Of a DNA stretch of 64,000 nucleotides, positions 46,025 through 57,284 are shown piece by piece (position 1 is the stretch's first letter; each line of letters opens with the position of its first letter). Location of the stretch: contig JAIWNE010000081.1 in the NCBI GenBank assembly GCA_025331445.1, forward strand, positions 1 through 64,000. Reading direction: 5' to 3'. The notes under the pieces were generated by a model. The model was not told the DNA's origin. It worked only from the letters and a program-made list of their open reading frames with translations, and did no database searches. This stretch comes from Blakeslea trispora. Lineage: Eukaryota; Mucoromycota; Mucoromycetes; Mucorales; Choanephoraceae. A program made the translations under genes and the position numbers.

Positions 46025-47543
46025 CACCACGGCGTAGAGGGTGTATATAGTGACTCGAATAAATGTGAAATAACCTTGCGAAATATTTGTTTTTTTCATA
46101 TGCGGTTTCAAAGAAAAATAGGCAGAAACACAAGAATTGGGCCGTGGGTAAAGTATTATGCGAGCTTACTTTAAATAGGAGTGGTTTATAGTCGAATCAT
46201 ATCTAGCTTAGATCTCAAAGGGGAGTTATAGTGACAAAAGGCCTTTAGAGTATGTAGTAATGATGATTCAGCATGTTCTACATGTACAACAATAAATGGG
46301 CTAATCGTATCGCTTTAATTTTCGGATGAGCTTGGCTTATAATTGGATTATTTAGGTATTATGGGCAAATCAAGCTTCTTTATTCTTATTAATTTGAATC
46401 AAATAAATGCTATATATGGGTTCTTCTTTAGGCTGATTTGTAGCTCAGATGTCCTTTTTGGCAATAGGAATGCTGCATCAGGTGTATTCAGGTTGATTGG
46501 CATGCTTGGCTTTGATATAGGTACCTTTTGGAACCATCAGAAGCAGTATAGAAAGCAGAAATGAGTTAATTTTCATGATTAGAGCCATCAATAAGCACAT
46601 TAATCGCTTTGCAGTAGCTGCGCTTGAAAAATATTCAGCCTTAACCGAGATTTTTTTTTCGTAATTATTTTTTTTTCTTGACAGCCATTTTGAAGCAATA
46701 TGCAAGGTCATGAGCAACACCAACTGAGAGATCACTAGTCACCAGTATACAAAAGAGTCAGAAACAATAGAGGAAGAAAGTAAATAGCATAGCAAGTCTA
46801 TAAAATAACAAAAATAAAGATGAGACGCGATCCTTTACACATGTACTTTGTCATGAGCATGTTGTGTCCTTTAGTTGCGATTAGGTACCTCATGAGTCCA
46901 GCCAATAGTGAGAGCAACAGTCAGAAGTAAACAGTTAATAAAGAGAAGTTCATTCGGTAAGACAGTCAAGTCAAAATAATCTGGAGGCGGTAATTCACTT
47001 GTCAGGAAAGAGATTCAAAGCGATGAGGCAAGCTCATCTGAGATGGAGCACCCATGTAAGCATGAGCAAAGGCGAGAAGACACAAAAAGAAGAAAAGCAC
47101 AAGCAGTAAAGTTGGAAGTAACCCCAAGTTCAACTAAAAAGAGATTCGGCAACCTTCGAAAGCACAGACCATAGTAGTGGAAGGAGAATAGGCGGATAAA
47201 GAGCATTTCTTGAAGATGAGGTAGAGAGATGGCGACATGAGAAGAGACCAAGTATCCTGAACGACGGTATATTAAAGGGAAACTGTAATTTAAAAAGCTA
47301 GGGCAATAACCAGAGACAATACTTAGATAGGTGGACCACATGTGCACGTAAGAAAGACAATAGACATGAATAAATCTGACATAGGATGGAAGCATGGTAG
47401 GCGATTGGATATACTATTGTCAAAGGGTTTCAAGGCAATGACTACAAATAGAGCAAGTTAGTCGATGCAATGTATACAATAGCATTTGAATATATAAATG
47501 GAGAAATCGAAGGACCTTAGGCAAGAGTAACTTGAAAAAGACG
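46025..47543 (-). repeat. CACC fragment copy D, X end present; right arm of inverted repeat 3
   Basis: It begins at the X terminus CACCACGGCGTAGAGG (46025), which interrupts the CACTA-1 coding sequence. It runs to 47543, where it is broken by the Y end of copy E. The part 46366-47543 is the inverted near-identical partner of copy C. Frames of 73, 85 and 126 residues inside are not conserved in copy F, so I do not call genes. Confidence 0.8.
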
Positions 47544-50500
47544 CACCACGGCGTATAGGAGTTCTGAAAATATTCGAGTGAGGTTTTTCTGATTGAGGTC
47601 AATATTCATCTTTTATAGACATGGCTGTATTGGCTTTTGAAATGATTAAAGTAATGGATTTTTTTGTTGAAATGTAATATAGAGACTTAAGGGAGGTTAG
47701 TTTTTGAATTTGAAGCTGATCCGAAGAGATGACTTGATCTCGGCTTTTTTTTACATGTCAAAGGCCATAAAATAAGTAAAAAGACCAAGAAAAATAATTT
47801 GTGAGAAAGAGATTTGACTGAAAAGGGAAAAAAATAGCAGTGAAAATGAAGAGATAATCAAATGGGGGGATCAATTTCAGATTTTATGCAGATAATATGT
47901 ACAAAAAAGGAAAATGGGGGGATTGGCTAAGAGAGGTGAAACAATCTGGGTAAAAAATAAACATGTATGCAAATTTAATTTAAAGGTGAAGAAGTAAAAG
48001 GAAGGCAACTTCTTGAGGTAAACTCAGATTTATTATGAAAAAATGGTAGCAGGCTAAAAGAGAAGAAAAGGAAGCATAAGCTGTTAAATCTATAAAGCCA
48101 AAGGCTTAAGACACAATTTTTAATTTTTTGTCTAATCATATCAAGGTGAGGAAAGCTAAAGAGGTGTAAAAAAGTGTTAAAAAGTGTAGAAAATAAAATA
48201 GCAAGGTTAAGAGAAGGTGTTTGTTATTGATACTTCTAAATTTTAAGACAGTAGTACAAGAAAGTTACGATCATGACTGAATGTCGATCTTGAGATCTCT
48301 CATCACCATCACTGAAGCAACATGAGCACATGGAGAAGGACTCGTTGTTGCTGTAAGTGTCTTTAAGTCAAATAATGACTGGCAAAATGAATAACAGACA
48401 TTCCAGCAGTTAGGTAAAATAAAAAAGTGCTCTCATCTTTGTATAAAGTGAGATGATGTAGTTTGGGCTGAATTAAATCGCATTGTATGAGAGTAAGCAG
48501 TGCTTAGAAAAGCTGAAAAAGATAGATGCTGGTGTAAGATTATGAGCAACAACTTAAAGAGAAGTTTAGATAGGAGAAAAGAAACAAATGCTACTCTGAA
48601 GCAAGTCAAAAGGAAAGAAAGAAAAGTAATAACAATCACTACTGAATCACTATCTTATCCTCAGCTAATGACTCTCACTAAATAAGGATGGAATGTTTCA
48701 TTATCACTTTTAAGAACTGTTAGTTTTAAACATTGGAAGTCAATCTTGAGACTAGGCAAATCAATTATGTAGACAAAAACTTCAAATACTCTAAACTAGG
48801 TACTTGACTTGATGGTGAATTAGAATGCTTAGTTGAGAAGTCATGAAAGAGGAACAGAAGGATCAATTGTAGGCTTTAGAAGAGGGATCCATTCACTTTT
48901 TTTATAAAGACAATCGGTTGTTGTACATGTTTATCAAAATGAGTATATCATCAACAATCATCAACATTGTGGGTCAATGTTAGCAACAATCCAAGATTCG
49001 CTTTTGAGATAGATCCATCACAATATGTTTTTATTTCCAAATGATAAAAAAAATAGTCCAACCAACTATAATGCAATCTATCAAATAGATGCTTACCTCT
49101 CCAAAAACCATGATACCTTTAAAGAGCTTTTGATCATCCAAAGTGTTGTTGATATGTAAATTGATTTCGTTTTTAACCGGAAATGATGTTGACAATGATG
49201 GCATCTTTCTTTGAATAAAACTGCCAACCTTTACTAATAACTTTACCTCTTGTTTCCATTTTGTCATTCATAGAATTGATGTCTAGTAAATTAGATGTAA
49301 ATTCGGCTAAATGCTGTTCTTTGGAGAGTGAAAGTTTTGTCTTCAATAAACTGAAGTGATAAAAGACTGTTATCACAAGCTGAGGGTGCAATTCGTAGGT
49401 CTAGGTTAATTCAATCAGAAATGATAATGACTCCATACTATCTTCAAAGGTTTATGCGTGAGTCAAGTAATTAATTGTAGAAATGGAACAACATCTTACT
49501 CTGCTTTAAAAATCCATTGAGCTTCTTCATAAAACAAACATTTAACAGTGTGATTAATACAATATCTATTTTCATAAAATGTTAGATTATAAAGCCATAT
49601 GTAATAACATTGAGTTGCTTACCTTTGCTTCATATTAGATGCGATTAAAAGAATTCTCATGTTAGTGTAATCATCTCCACCACTGATAGTTTAGAAAATA
49701 TTGTATTTATTAATCTTTTTCATATGATTTAGTTATGGCGTGTTTATAAAAAACTGCAATTGTCTGCTTTGTAATGGTAAGATGAGTGAATGTATGATAA
49801 AGACTTGAGCTGCCCAAATTGATCGTGAACAAACCTAAAAAATAAGCCTCCCTTTAGACAGATAAAAGAACGGATAAGCTAGCAATCATGTAGCATCACT
49901 TGAGAGAATCACCTTAAGTCGGAAAGGAAATACTCTCGAGGTTCAGAAAAAAAAAGGTGTAGTAATCAATAGAGTGAAGGAAAAGAAAAGTAGAGAAGAA
50001 AAAGTAGAGGAAAGAAAGCCGAGAAAAAAAACGGAAAGAGAGTAATGTCACCCCCATAAATAACACGGAATTTTGGGGGCCAATTTACTTTTAAAGTATG
50101 TCAGCTATCCTAATGTAGGTAAAGAGAGAAATGAACTGGAACCTTCTTAGAAATTGGCCAATTAGAGTAGCGAATTTCCATCACTTTGAAAAAGGTAAAT
50201 GTTGATGATTTGGTCTAATCTTCTCTTTGCATCATACGCTTCAACCAAAAGTAAAATAGTGTCTATAATAGTGATGAATTCAATTATTTAATTACAAAAA
50301 ATGAGATGTAGTCAAAAAGATGATCACATTTGAATAATGGAAAAAAAAAGAGATAATCATTACATTCTAACAGTGATATCATTTACTTGAAGCATTGATA
50401 TTATATGCTTTGACTTGCTTTGGCATATTAAGAACATACTGTAATTGCTATAACTTGTATGAAATAAGTATTCGAAAATGAGATTCTGCTTACGAATAGA

Positions 50501-50860
50501 AAAGAGACAGAATCATACATCTCATTGACAAAAGCGTTTGCACTGAATTTAATTCAATCTATGAAAACAAGTATTCCTTTATTTAAAAAAGTTGACTCCT
50601 ATGAGCACATGCTAGCTTTCACTCTACTCATCTGTTGTGCATATCGACATCTCAAACTCACATGAGCATGCGAGAAGGTAGGCCATCATGAAAAAAGCTT
50701 AAGAAAAAGAAGAAATAAATAAAAGCGCTTACGGCTACCCTAAGAAGCGGCTGTTAAAATGAAAAAGGTAGAAAATCTGGAAGGTGATTGGCTAGTTCTC
50801 TAAAGATTGCATTAGTAAAGGTACATTCTATAATCAAAGACATGGATATGTATTTAAAAA
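47544..50860 (+). mobile_element. CACC element copy E, Y end present, X side truncated
   Basis: Starts CACCACGGCGTATAGGAG at 47544. It mirrors copy B from 41458 leftwards for more than 3 kb, with gradual divergence outward. Homology fades near 50860. Exon-like blocks are at 49085-49710. Confidence 0.65.
49085..49710 (-). other. Exon-like blocks inside CACC copy E
   Basis: The best preserved copy of this pattern. Minus-strand blocks read GGDDYTNMRILLIASNMKQ, LAEFTSNLLDINSMNDK and, in another frame, EINLHINNTLDDQKLFKGI, each next to GTAAG-type donors or TAG acceptors. The function is not recognised. Confidence 0.38.
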
Positions 50861-51265
50861 TGTTTACCTTCAAGGTAATAAATAATCTGAACAACAATTG
50901 GATTATATATATTTTAGGAATAAACGAATGTTGATTTATCAACGAATTTGATTCATGCTTGAATAAAAACGATTCAAATGATCATTGTTATGATTTTAAT
51001 AAAATTTAATAAAGAATTAACATATTCTAAGAGATAAATTAAACAGAACATGATTTAATGCCAACCACCCTACCCATTATTTATTTTCTTAAAAAGAGAG
51101 AAAGAAAAAAGAGAGAAAAAAGAGAGAGAGAAAAGAGCAAGTAAAAAGAAAAAAAATGAGAGAGACAGAAAGAGACCAAAACCAACTAGTCAGAACCATC
51201 CAAGCGTCTAGACATAAATGATATAAGAAAAAGCAATAACAAAGACTTGCAAAGATTTAAATAAT
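50861..51265. other. Spacer with purine-rich low-complexity tract
   Basis: 51091-51180 is almost wholly A and G (repeats of AGAG and AAAGAG). The rest is AT-rich. No gene is seen; it is the 3' flank of the companion gene. Confidence 0.6.
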
Positions 51266-52142
51266 TCACCGTCTTTTTGGTGATTGAGGTGAAGAACTAC
51301 CCTCATAGCAATCATTGACGTCAAAATCTGACTGAGCATCCAATGAATTACTTGCCGATGCGACAGAAGGAACAGCTTCTTTGGAGATCTTTAAATTTAG
51401 TTAGTAGAAAGTCGAAAAGTGATATTGAGTTGGAATACCTTTCTCTTCTTGGTTTGTCTTTTTGAGTGATAATAATGCTTCATCAACTCGTCTTCCAACC
51501 AAAAGTTAACGCAATGGTCTAGTGGAATGCGTTTTTGTATCAAGTAGATAGTTAGATACTTGCGACAGCTCTTCTTAAACTCATCAGCAAGATTGCGGTA
51601 GCTTATATCGGCCCAGTCCAGTTTGGCCAACTCCAAGTCGTTAATCATCAGATCAACTGCAACTGACCCAGTTTGGAAAATTGTTCTTTTCCACGAAGCC
51701 ATTGTTTCGGTCTTTGCCTCCAAGATAGTATCTCGATCATCTGGTTTGATGATTACAGCATCTTGTAACCAACATTGGATGAAATATTCCACTCGGCTGT
51801 CGAAAGGTTGTTTGCTGTTTTGCAATTGCGATGGCATGGGATACGGTATTCTCAAAGAAAATGGAGCATTATCAACCGTTTGCTCAATTGAAAAGCTCAT
51901 TTGTTCAGATGAATCAGCTAGTCATTAATATGTTTTGTTAGTTATCAGCATGATACATTTTGTAAAGAGTAAGTCATACCAACGACAGAGCTCTATGTTA
52001 CATTGTATCTTCTGGAAACAATATCTTTCACCTCTGCTAGTTCCTCTTTCATAGAGTTTACATCATTGCGTAATTCAATCACATTGTTTGTTAGCTGTCT
52101 GCAAGCTTGATAGATGAACATAATCTCGTTGGTTAATGGCAT
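51266..52142 (-). pseudogene. Coiled-coil companion gene A of a CACTA-like element
   Basis: Three exons (52142-51980, 51917-51439, 51388-51266) with introns 51918-51979 and 51389-51438 give exactly 255 codons. One in-frame TAG at 51993-51995 (after RRYNVT) is the only break and could be a CAG changed by one transition. Residues 10-45 (LTNNVIELRNDVNSMKEELA) look like a coiled coil, followed by a mixed globular part, a basic KRQTKKRK near the second intron and an acidic/serine tail (SSSPQSPKRR). The block WADISYRNLADEF...CVNFW resembles WREVLAED...CVDLW of companion B. It is divergent from the CACTA-2 transposase. I do not know the family; a TnpA-like DNA-binding role is inference. Confidence 0.6.
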
Positions 52143-53152
52143 ATGGTTAAGATTGGTTAAAAAAAAAGGGTAGATGAATGAATTCGATTTGAGAAAAAAA
52201 ATGTTGAAGTGAAAGTGAAATATAAATAAATTAGCTTTGTTGATTTTAAACAATCTCTTTTTATAAGTAAAAGAGGGCTCAATTAATAAACCTAAAAATG
52301 TTTGGGAACTCCATTCTTCAGATGCATATGTATTTAAAGAATGGTAAGCTAAATTTTGTGGTTAATGAAATAATTTTGAGGAGCCCATTAGTTGTATTTG
52401 GCTTGTTAGACTTAAGTCTAAGTTCAATATGCACTTGCATTTGTATCTAAAAAAAGGTATGTAGATGCAAATTAGGATATTCTTCAACGGTGTCAGTTCA
52501 AACAGCATATACGCTTTATTAATTATTTTAATAAAAGTTGCATATTAATCATCCTTGCTATATAATACGACTGTAGATATCAAGTCATATATATCATCTC
52601 GATGACTTTAAGTCTAATGTATGATATTTAAAAACATTTAGTCTTACATAAGACGTAGATATGATGTTCCTATATGTTCGCATTAAAGCATTAAATCTTT
52701 TATGCTTGAACAACGTATCTTAGAATATAACACAAGTGTGAACGAAAATGACAACCATAAAAGAAAGTAAATAAAACTACAGCAAGTGAGTTCATTAACA
52801 ACTTGGCTATCAGTGATACAAGCAATATGTATTACAGTTGATACAACATGTACTTTACATTTGCTTACTTTAGACATCAAATGTGTATTCCGCATGTTAT
52901 CTTCATGGAGCAAATATTCAAAATGAAAATCATTTAGATCAATGCTATTAATGTACACAGACAAAATGGTTTCTGTTTTTACATGTGTTCGTAATAAATA
53001 CATTAGAGCTTTGTAGTAGTGATTCGACTATTTATATTAGCTTTTTGCAAATGATTACCCTTTTATCTTTTATGTTTGCTTTTGCTAAGCCAAACCATAA
53101 GTTTGCTTTTATATACAACATCTATAACAAACATGTTTGCGTATATAGTTCT
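52143..53152. other. Intergenic region between companion gene A and CACTA-2
   Basis: AT-rich, with only chance frames such as 52683-53003. It would contain the divergent promoters of the two genes, but no clear TATA box or repeat stands out. Confidence 0.4.
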
Positions 53153-53501
53153 TGATTTGTCAGTGTACAATAGAAATTAAACTAGTCAAAGAATTACTGT
53201 TTATTAAGTGAAATAGAGTGTGGTATTTATAGAGAAGTTGTCTGTGCCAAGTCTTAGACGTTTATCAAAGGGTTCACTTAGATGACCAGGATATGCATTG
53301 ATAGATTGAGATTGAATATACTCTATCTTGGGTTTGTGGGATATAGAACCCTCGTTGTGACATTTAGAAATTATTAGCTATGGGATTTGCATATCAAACC
53401 CTGAACATTTTCACGTTACATTACATCAGCTAAGATCATCTGGCTTTTATTATGTTATGAGGTCATTTTGAATTATGCTATGTTGTATGCTAGACACAAC
53501 A
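53153..53501 (+). repeat. Solo LTR, family 3 (349 bp)
   Basis: Starts TGATTTGTCAGTGTACA and ends TAGACACAACA. The target duplication GTTCT is at 53148-53152 and 53502-53506. It is homologous to 13567-13920. It inserted between companion gene A and CACTA-2. Confidence 0.92.
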
Positions 53502-53733
53502 GTTCTATTAACTCAACAATAAATTTGTTTGTAAGTCAAAAGCATTTGATCTGCTTGTTTGCTAGCACTAAGCCTGATCTTGTATTTGTAAAATTAGAAT
53601 CAGTTCGATTTTAACAAACAAAAGATCAATAGTGAATGTCATATAAATCTACCTGTCAATTAGTGTGTTTGACCTTTTTATTTTACTTTCTATTCTCTAC
53701 TCAAACTCATCACCCTATATCTATTATTCAAAA

Positions 53734-55265
53734 ATGCCTTCTCACATTTGTGTCATTTGTAACTCAACTTTCGATAGCTCTTTTGCTCTCAGCATTCACT
53801 TCGATAGATGTTTAGAAGAAAACACTAGAAATGCACTTGCTAATTTCAAATCAGAAAACGTTGAAAACACGCAGATGTCTGATATTGAAATGGACGAACC
53901 AACTGTTACTCTCGATGAAGAACAACCAGAGACAAGTAAGTGATACCGGATTTTATTAATACAGAATCAATGTTATTACCTCTGTCAAATGTAGTTGAAA
54001 GCAATCCCGTTGTAATTGAATGGACCAAAGAAGCAACTTTAGGCAATTTCCATATGATAGGTATGCAGTTCATTCAACTGTTGGACAAATACAAAATGCC
54101 TCGTCAAGGACAAAGAGAAGCGATCAACTTTATTAACACCCATATTTTACAACACGGTGTCAATGCTGGTAAATATCAATTCTCATTTTCAATCAACTTC
54201 TTGATATTTATCTTTAACTTTCACTTATGTAGTACCTTTTGCATCAAGATACTTCAAGTCGCCTGATACATACAGACGTATCATGAAAAGAGATTCAACT
54301 GCCACTGTCCAACACGATGTATGTCCCAAAGGTTGCTACATGTTTCCAGTTGGTCGCCCTGACATCATGACCTGTCCAAACCCCAATTGTGAAGCCCAGA
54401 GATATAAAAGCGCTGATGAAGTCATTGCCTTGACCAGTTCGTTACAGTTCAACCATACCGACCCTTTGCCTGCTTTGGTTCCTGTTTCGACTTTGGCATA
54501 TACATCAATTGCACAAAAACTGACTCAGTTCTTTACTGATGAGACTCGAGATGAAATGTTGTCTTATCGCAAAATTTTCTTTGATGATAATGCTCTCAAC
54601 AACCACTACCGGGATTAATTCTCTGGCGAAGCATACCAAAGTCTTCTCCAGCGTAATATTGTGGATGAGAATACCATTTGTCTTGTGTTGTTTGTCTACG
54701 GCTTCCAATTAAAGAACTCTGCCAAGCAAAACCAAACGATGGTCAACTGTTTAATACTTAACATTCATCCTGAACAAAGGCAAGTAAATAAATATTGTAT
54801 ACCTTCTTAAACTTACACTTTTGTGAACATTTGTAGAACTAAAGAATCAAACATGATTCAAGTAACTATCTGCCCAGGCAAACCATACGACCTTGTTTCT
54901 TTCCTGCAGCCTGTCATTGCAGAAGTCAACCAGTTGTACAATCGTGACCTAGTTGTAAAGAAAAGCGGACAGGAAGTGTTCAGAGGCAATGTGGCCATTC
55001 TCGGCTTCACTAGTGACATACCCGGCATTTCCGAATTGATGGACTTCTCTGGTCATACAAGTACATATGGATGCCGGGTGTGTACTGTCAAAGCCGATAA
55101 CTTGACAATTGTTACTCCTCGTGGTAAATACTTTTCGTCTGAGGCCAATCAACGTACCATTGAGAGTTTAATTGATGGCGACTTGGTAGGCTTTTCTTTT
55201 TGTTTGGCTTTGTAATTCTTTTTCATGTACTAATCTATTTATTGTTGTAGGAACGAGGCATGCGA
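53734..55265 (+). pseudogene. CACTA/Tnp2-like transposase, 5' two thirds (CACTA-2)
   Basis: Starts at ATG 53734 with a C2H2-type finger (CVICNSTF...HFDRC) and an acidic stretch. Introns: 53936-53994, 54169-54232, 54780-54836 (GC-AG) and 55186-55250 with TACTAAT. The body shows VCPKGCYMFPVGRPD, CPNPNCEAQRY, MVNCLILNIHP, MIQVTICPGKPYDLVSFLQP, LGFTSDIPGISELMDF and YGCRVCTVKAD, the Tnp2 region shared with CACTA-1. TAA at 54616-54618 interrupts it. With these introns the exons total 429 codons, all in one frame. It stops at 55265 exactly where CACCACGG begins, so the catalytic C-terminal part is not in the window. Confidence 0.83.
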
Positions 55266-55333
55266 CACCACGGGAAAATTTCGTGCAAAAATATGTAATT
55301 TCATGGAGCAATAATCTCATTGAAAAAATGGCC

Positions 55334-55402
55334 GTTTTCATGTAAAAATAAAATTTACATGAAAAAATGTGACAATGAAATTTACATGAACTTCATGTAA
55401 AA
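55334..55402. repeat. Subterminal palindromic repeats of CACTA-3
   Basis: TTTTCATGTAAA (55334-55345) is answered by TTTACATGAAAA (55353-55364). ATTTACATGAA then faces TTCATGTAAAAT across one base at 55379-55402. Four copies of TTCATGTAAA in alternating orientation lie about 70-135 bp from the presumed terminus, as expected of accessory-protein binding sites in CACTA elements. Confidence 0.6.
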
Positions 55403-55554
55403 TTGAAATAGCATCAATTACATTGAACTACCATATATCAATAAAAACATTTGACAATAAATTTTATATCAAAATATGTGAAGTTTATATAGTTCAACCA
55501 ATATTTATTTCTTTATTGTTCTCGCAGTTTCTGATTTTCTTCTTCAAGATTCTC

Positions 55555-55717
55555 TGATGTATCGTAAGCTAGATGCATCATTAAATCAAGACATTTATTC
55601 AAGACACAATCCTACTTTGTGTCACCAAGCTCAATTTATATTGACAATCTCATTCTACACTGAATAAAACCCTCTCTTAATCTTGTTTAACTCATCTTGA
55701 CTTAACAGATAAATTAT
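55555..55717 (+). repeat. 5' LTR of gypsy-2
   Basis: Begins TGATGTATCGTAAGC. The repeat shared with the 3' LTR ends at GATAAATTAT (55717). The exact 3' boundary is uncertain because a conventional CA end occurs 10 bp earlier. Confidence 0.85.
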
Positions 55718-55756
55718 TTTTTTTAAACAGGCAAAAGTTTATTCAGTATTAAGAAA

Positions 55757-57284
55757 ATGTCCAACAACAACAACAACACCAAGAAGGCTAATGATGCTCA
55801 TCGCGTCAACAACGACCCTAGTAGTCATCGTGCCCCTGTCACTACTAGCATCGACTACTCTCTTGATGAGTTTCCTCCTTTGCCTCCTGCTTCTCCTCGT
55901 CGCGATCCTATCGCTGCCACGAACATCAGAAACAGTGGTAATCCTTATGGACAAGAAAAGCCCAGCGAGTCCATGGATATTGACACATATACTGGCAATG
56001 CCCTGTCATCTCACGATGTCGCAGGAAGAACTTCCCCTCCGTCTGTCGAGGATGAAATGTTTGAAGATCTCGGTGACGATGATCTGATAACTGAGAAGTC
56101 TTTCAGAGAGACTATCTCTGATTTAAAAAAGAAGTTGACAAAGCTTTCTTTCGTTCTAGCTAACGCTAAGAAAAGCTCAGACATTGATCGCTTGAGAGCT
56201 GAAAAGGATTTCGTTAAGCAACGTTATCTGCAAGCCCTTGAAGATTTTAAGGATCTTTTTGGGGACAATGAATCTACAATGTCGGCATTGACTCCCTCTA
56301 CTGGAAGCAATGTTCCTGTGAACCCTGTCGTTCATCAAACAATGAGTTTAGTTCCCTCTAATCTCCCATACTTTCAGTGGACTGGCTTCATCACTGATAC
56401 CAGTCGTCAGTCTTACAAAACACCTAAAAGGGGTTTTTAAATGCATTTGAAAATGTATTGAATTCCCACTCTTTGTCTGTGGAGGCCAATTGGCAAAGAC
56501 TTCTTCTCGTTTCGGCCCCCGATAATCTTATCGAGTGGGTTAAAGACTACTCACAGTCTCATCCCAACACATCCTGGAGTGCAATCAAAAATGCTATAGC
56601 AATCAAATTTGGGACCAGTCCTGAAAGATTGCGACAATTAGCCACGGACAGACTTTATCGTCTTGAGTTTCGTAGATACGAGACAATGTCACAATACGTG
56701 GCAAGATTCCGTGAAATTGCTCAAGAAGCGATGATCACTGAAGAAAGTATGTTGAAGCATTGTATCATGCAACCAGTTCCTCGAGAATATCACATAGAGG
56801 TATTGAGAACTATAAAGATCACCAAAGATCCTAATGCTCAGTCATTGGACTTTACCATCCAAGCGTTGCTGGATGCGTATGATATCCTCAACGACCTTGA
56901 CGTCAAAAAGAAGTTGCCTACTTCTCATAAAATAGTGCACTCCAAAAAGGCTCAGCCTTCCACACCTTACTCTTCCTCTCGTCCGAGCAAATTCCGCTCT
57001 GAAGCCTCTTCCTCTCGCCATAAGCCTAGTCCTTATTGCAGCTATCATAACTCTCACGAGCATGATACCGCTGATTGCCGAGCAAAACAAAAGAGAGCTG
57101 AACGAAAGCTGCATTTCCAGCAGTTCAAATCTAAAGGTAAGAAACGTACATGTTTCACCTGCAAAGGCCCATGGAAGCATGGTCATGTCTGCAAAGGCAT
57201 GAGTAAAGGTAAACCCTCCAAGACCTCCAACAACAAAGACCCTGTGCCAAGACCTACTCAATCGGATGATGAAGGGATGTCTTC
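55757..57284 (+). pseudogene. Gypsy-2 Gag, frameshifted
   Basis: Starts at ATG 55757 (MSNNNNNTKKAND). A low-complexity N-terminus is followed by a helical part and PYFQWTGFI, homologous to PYFQWVGRN of gypsy-1. The frame is lost near 56430 in AAAAGGGGTTTTT, then resumes with NAFENVLNSHSLSVEANW. The capsid-like region contains DRLYRLEFRRYETMSQYV. Two cysteine/histidine knuckles follow: CSYHNSHEHDTADC and CFTCKGPWKHGHVC. Near 57280 the frame changes again into the protease. Confidence 0.88.
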
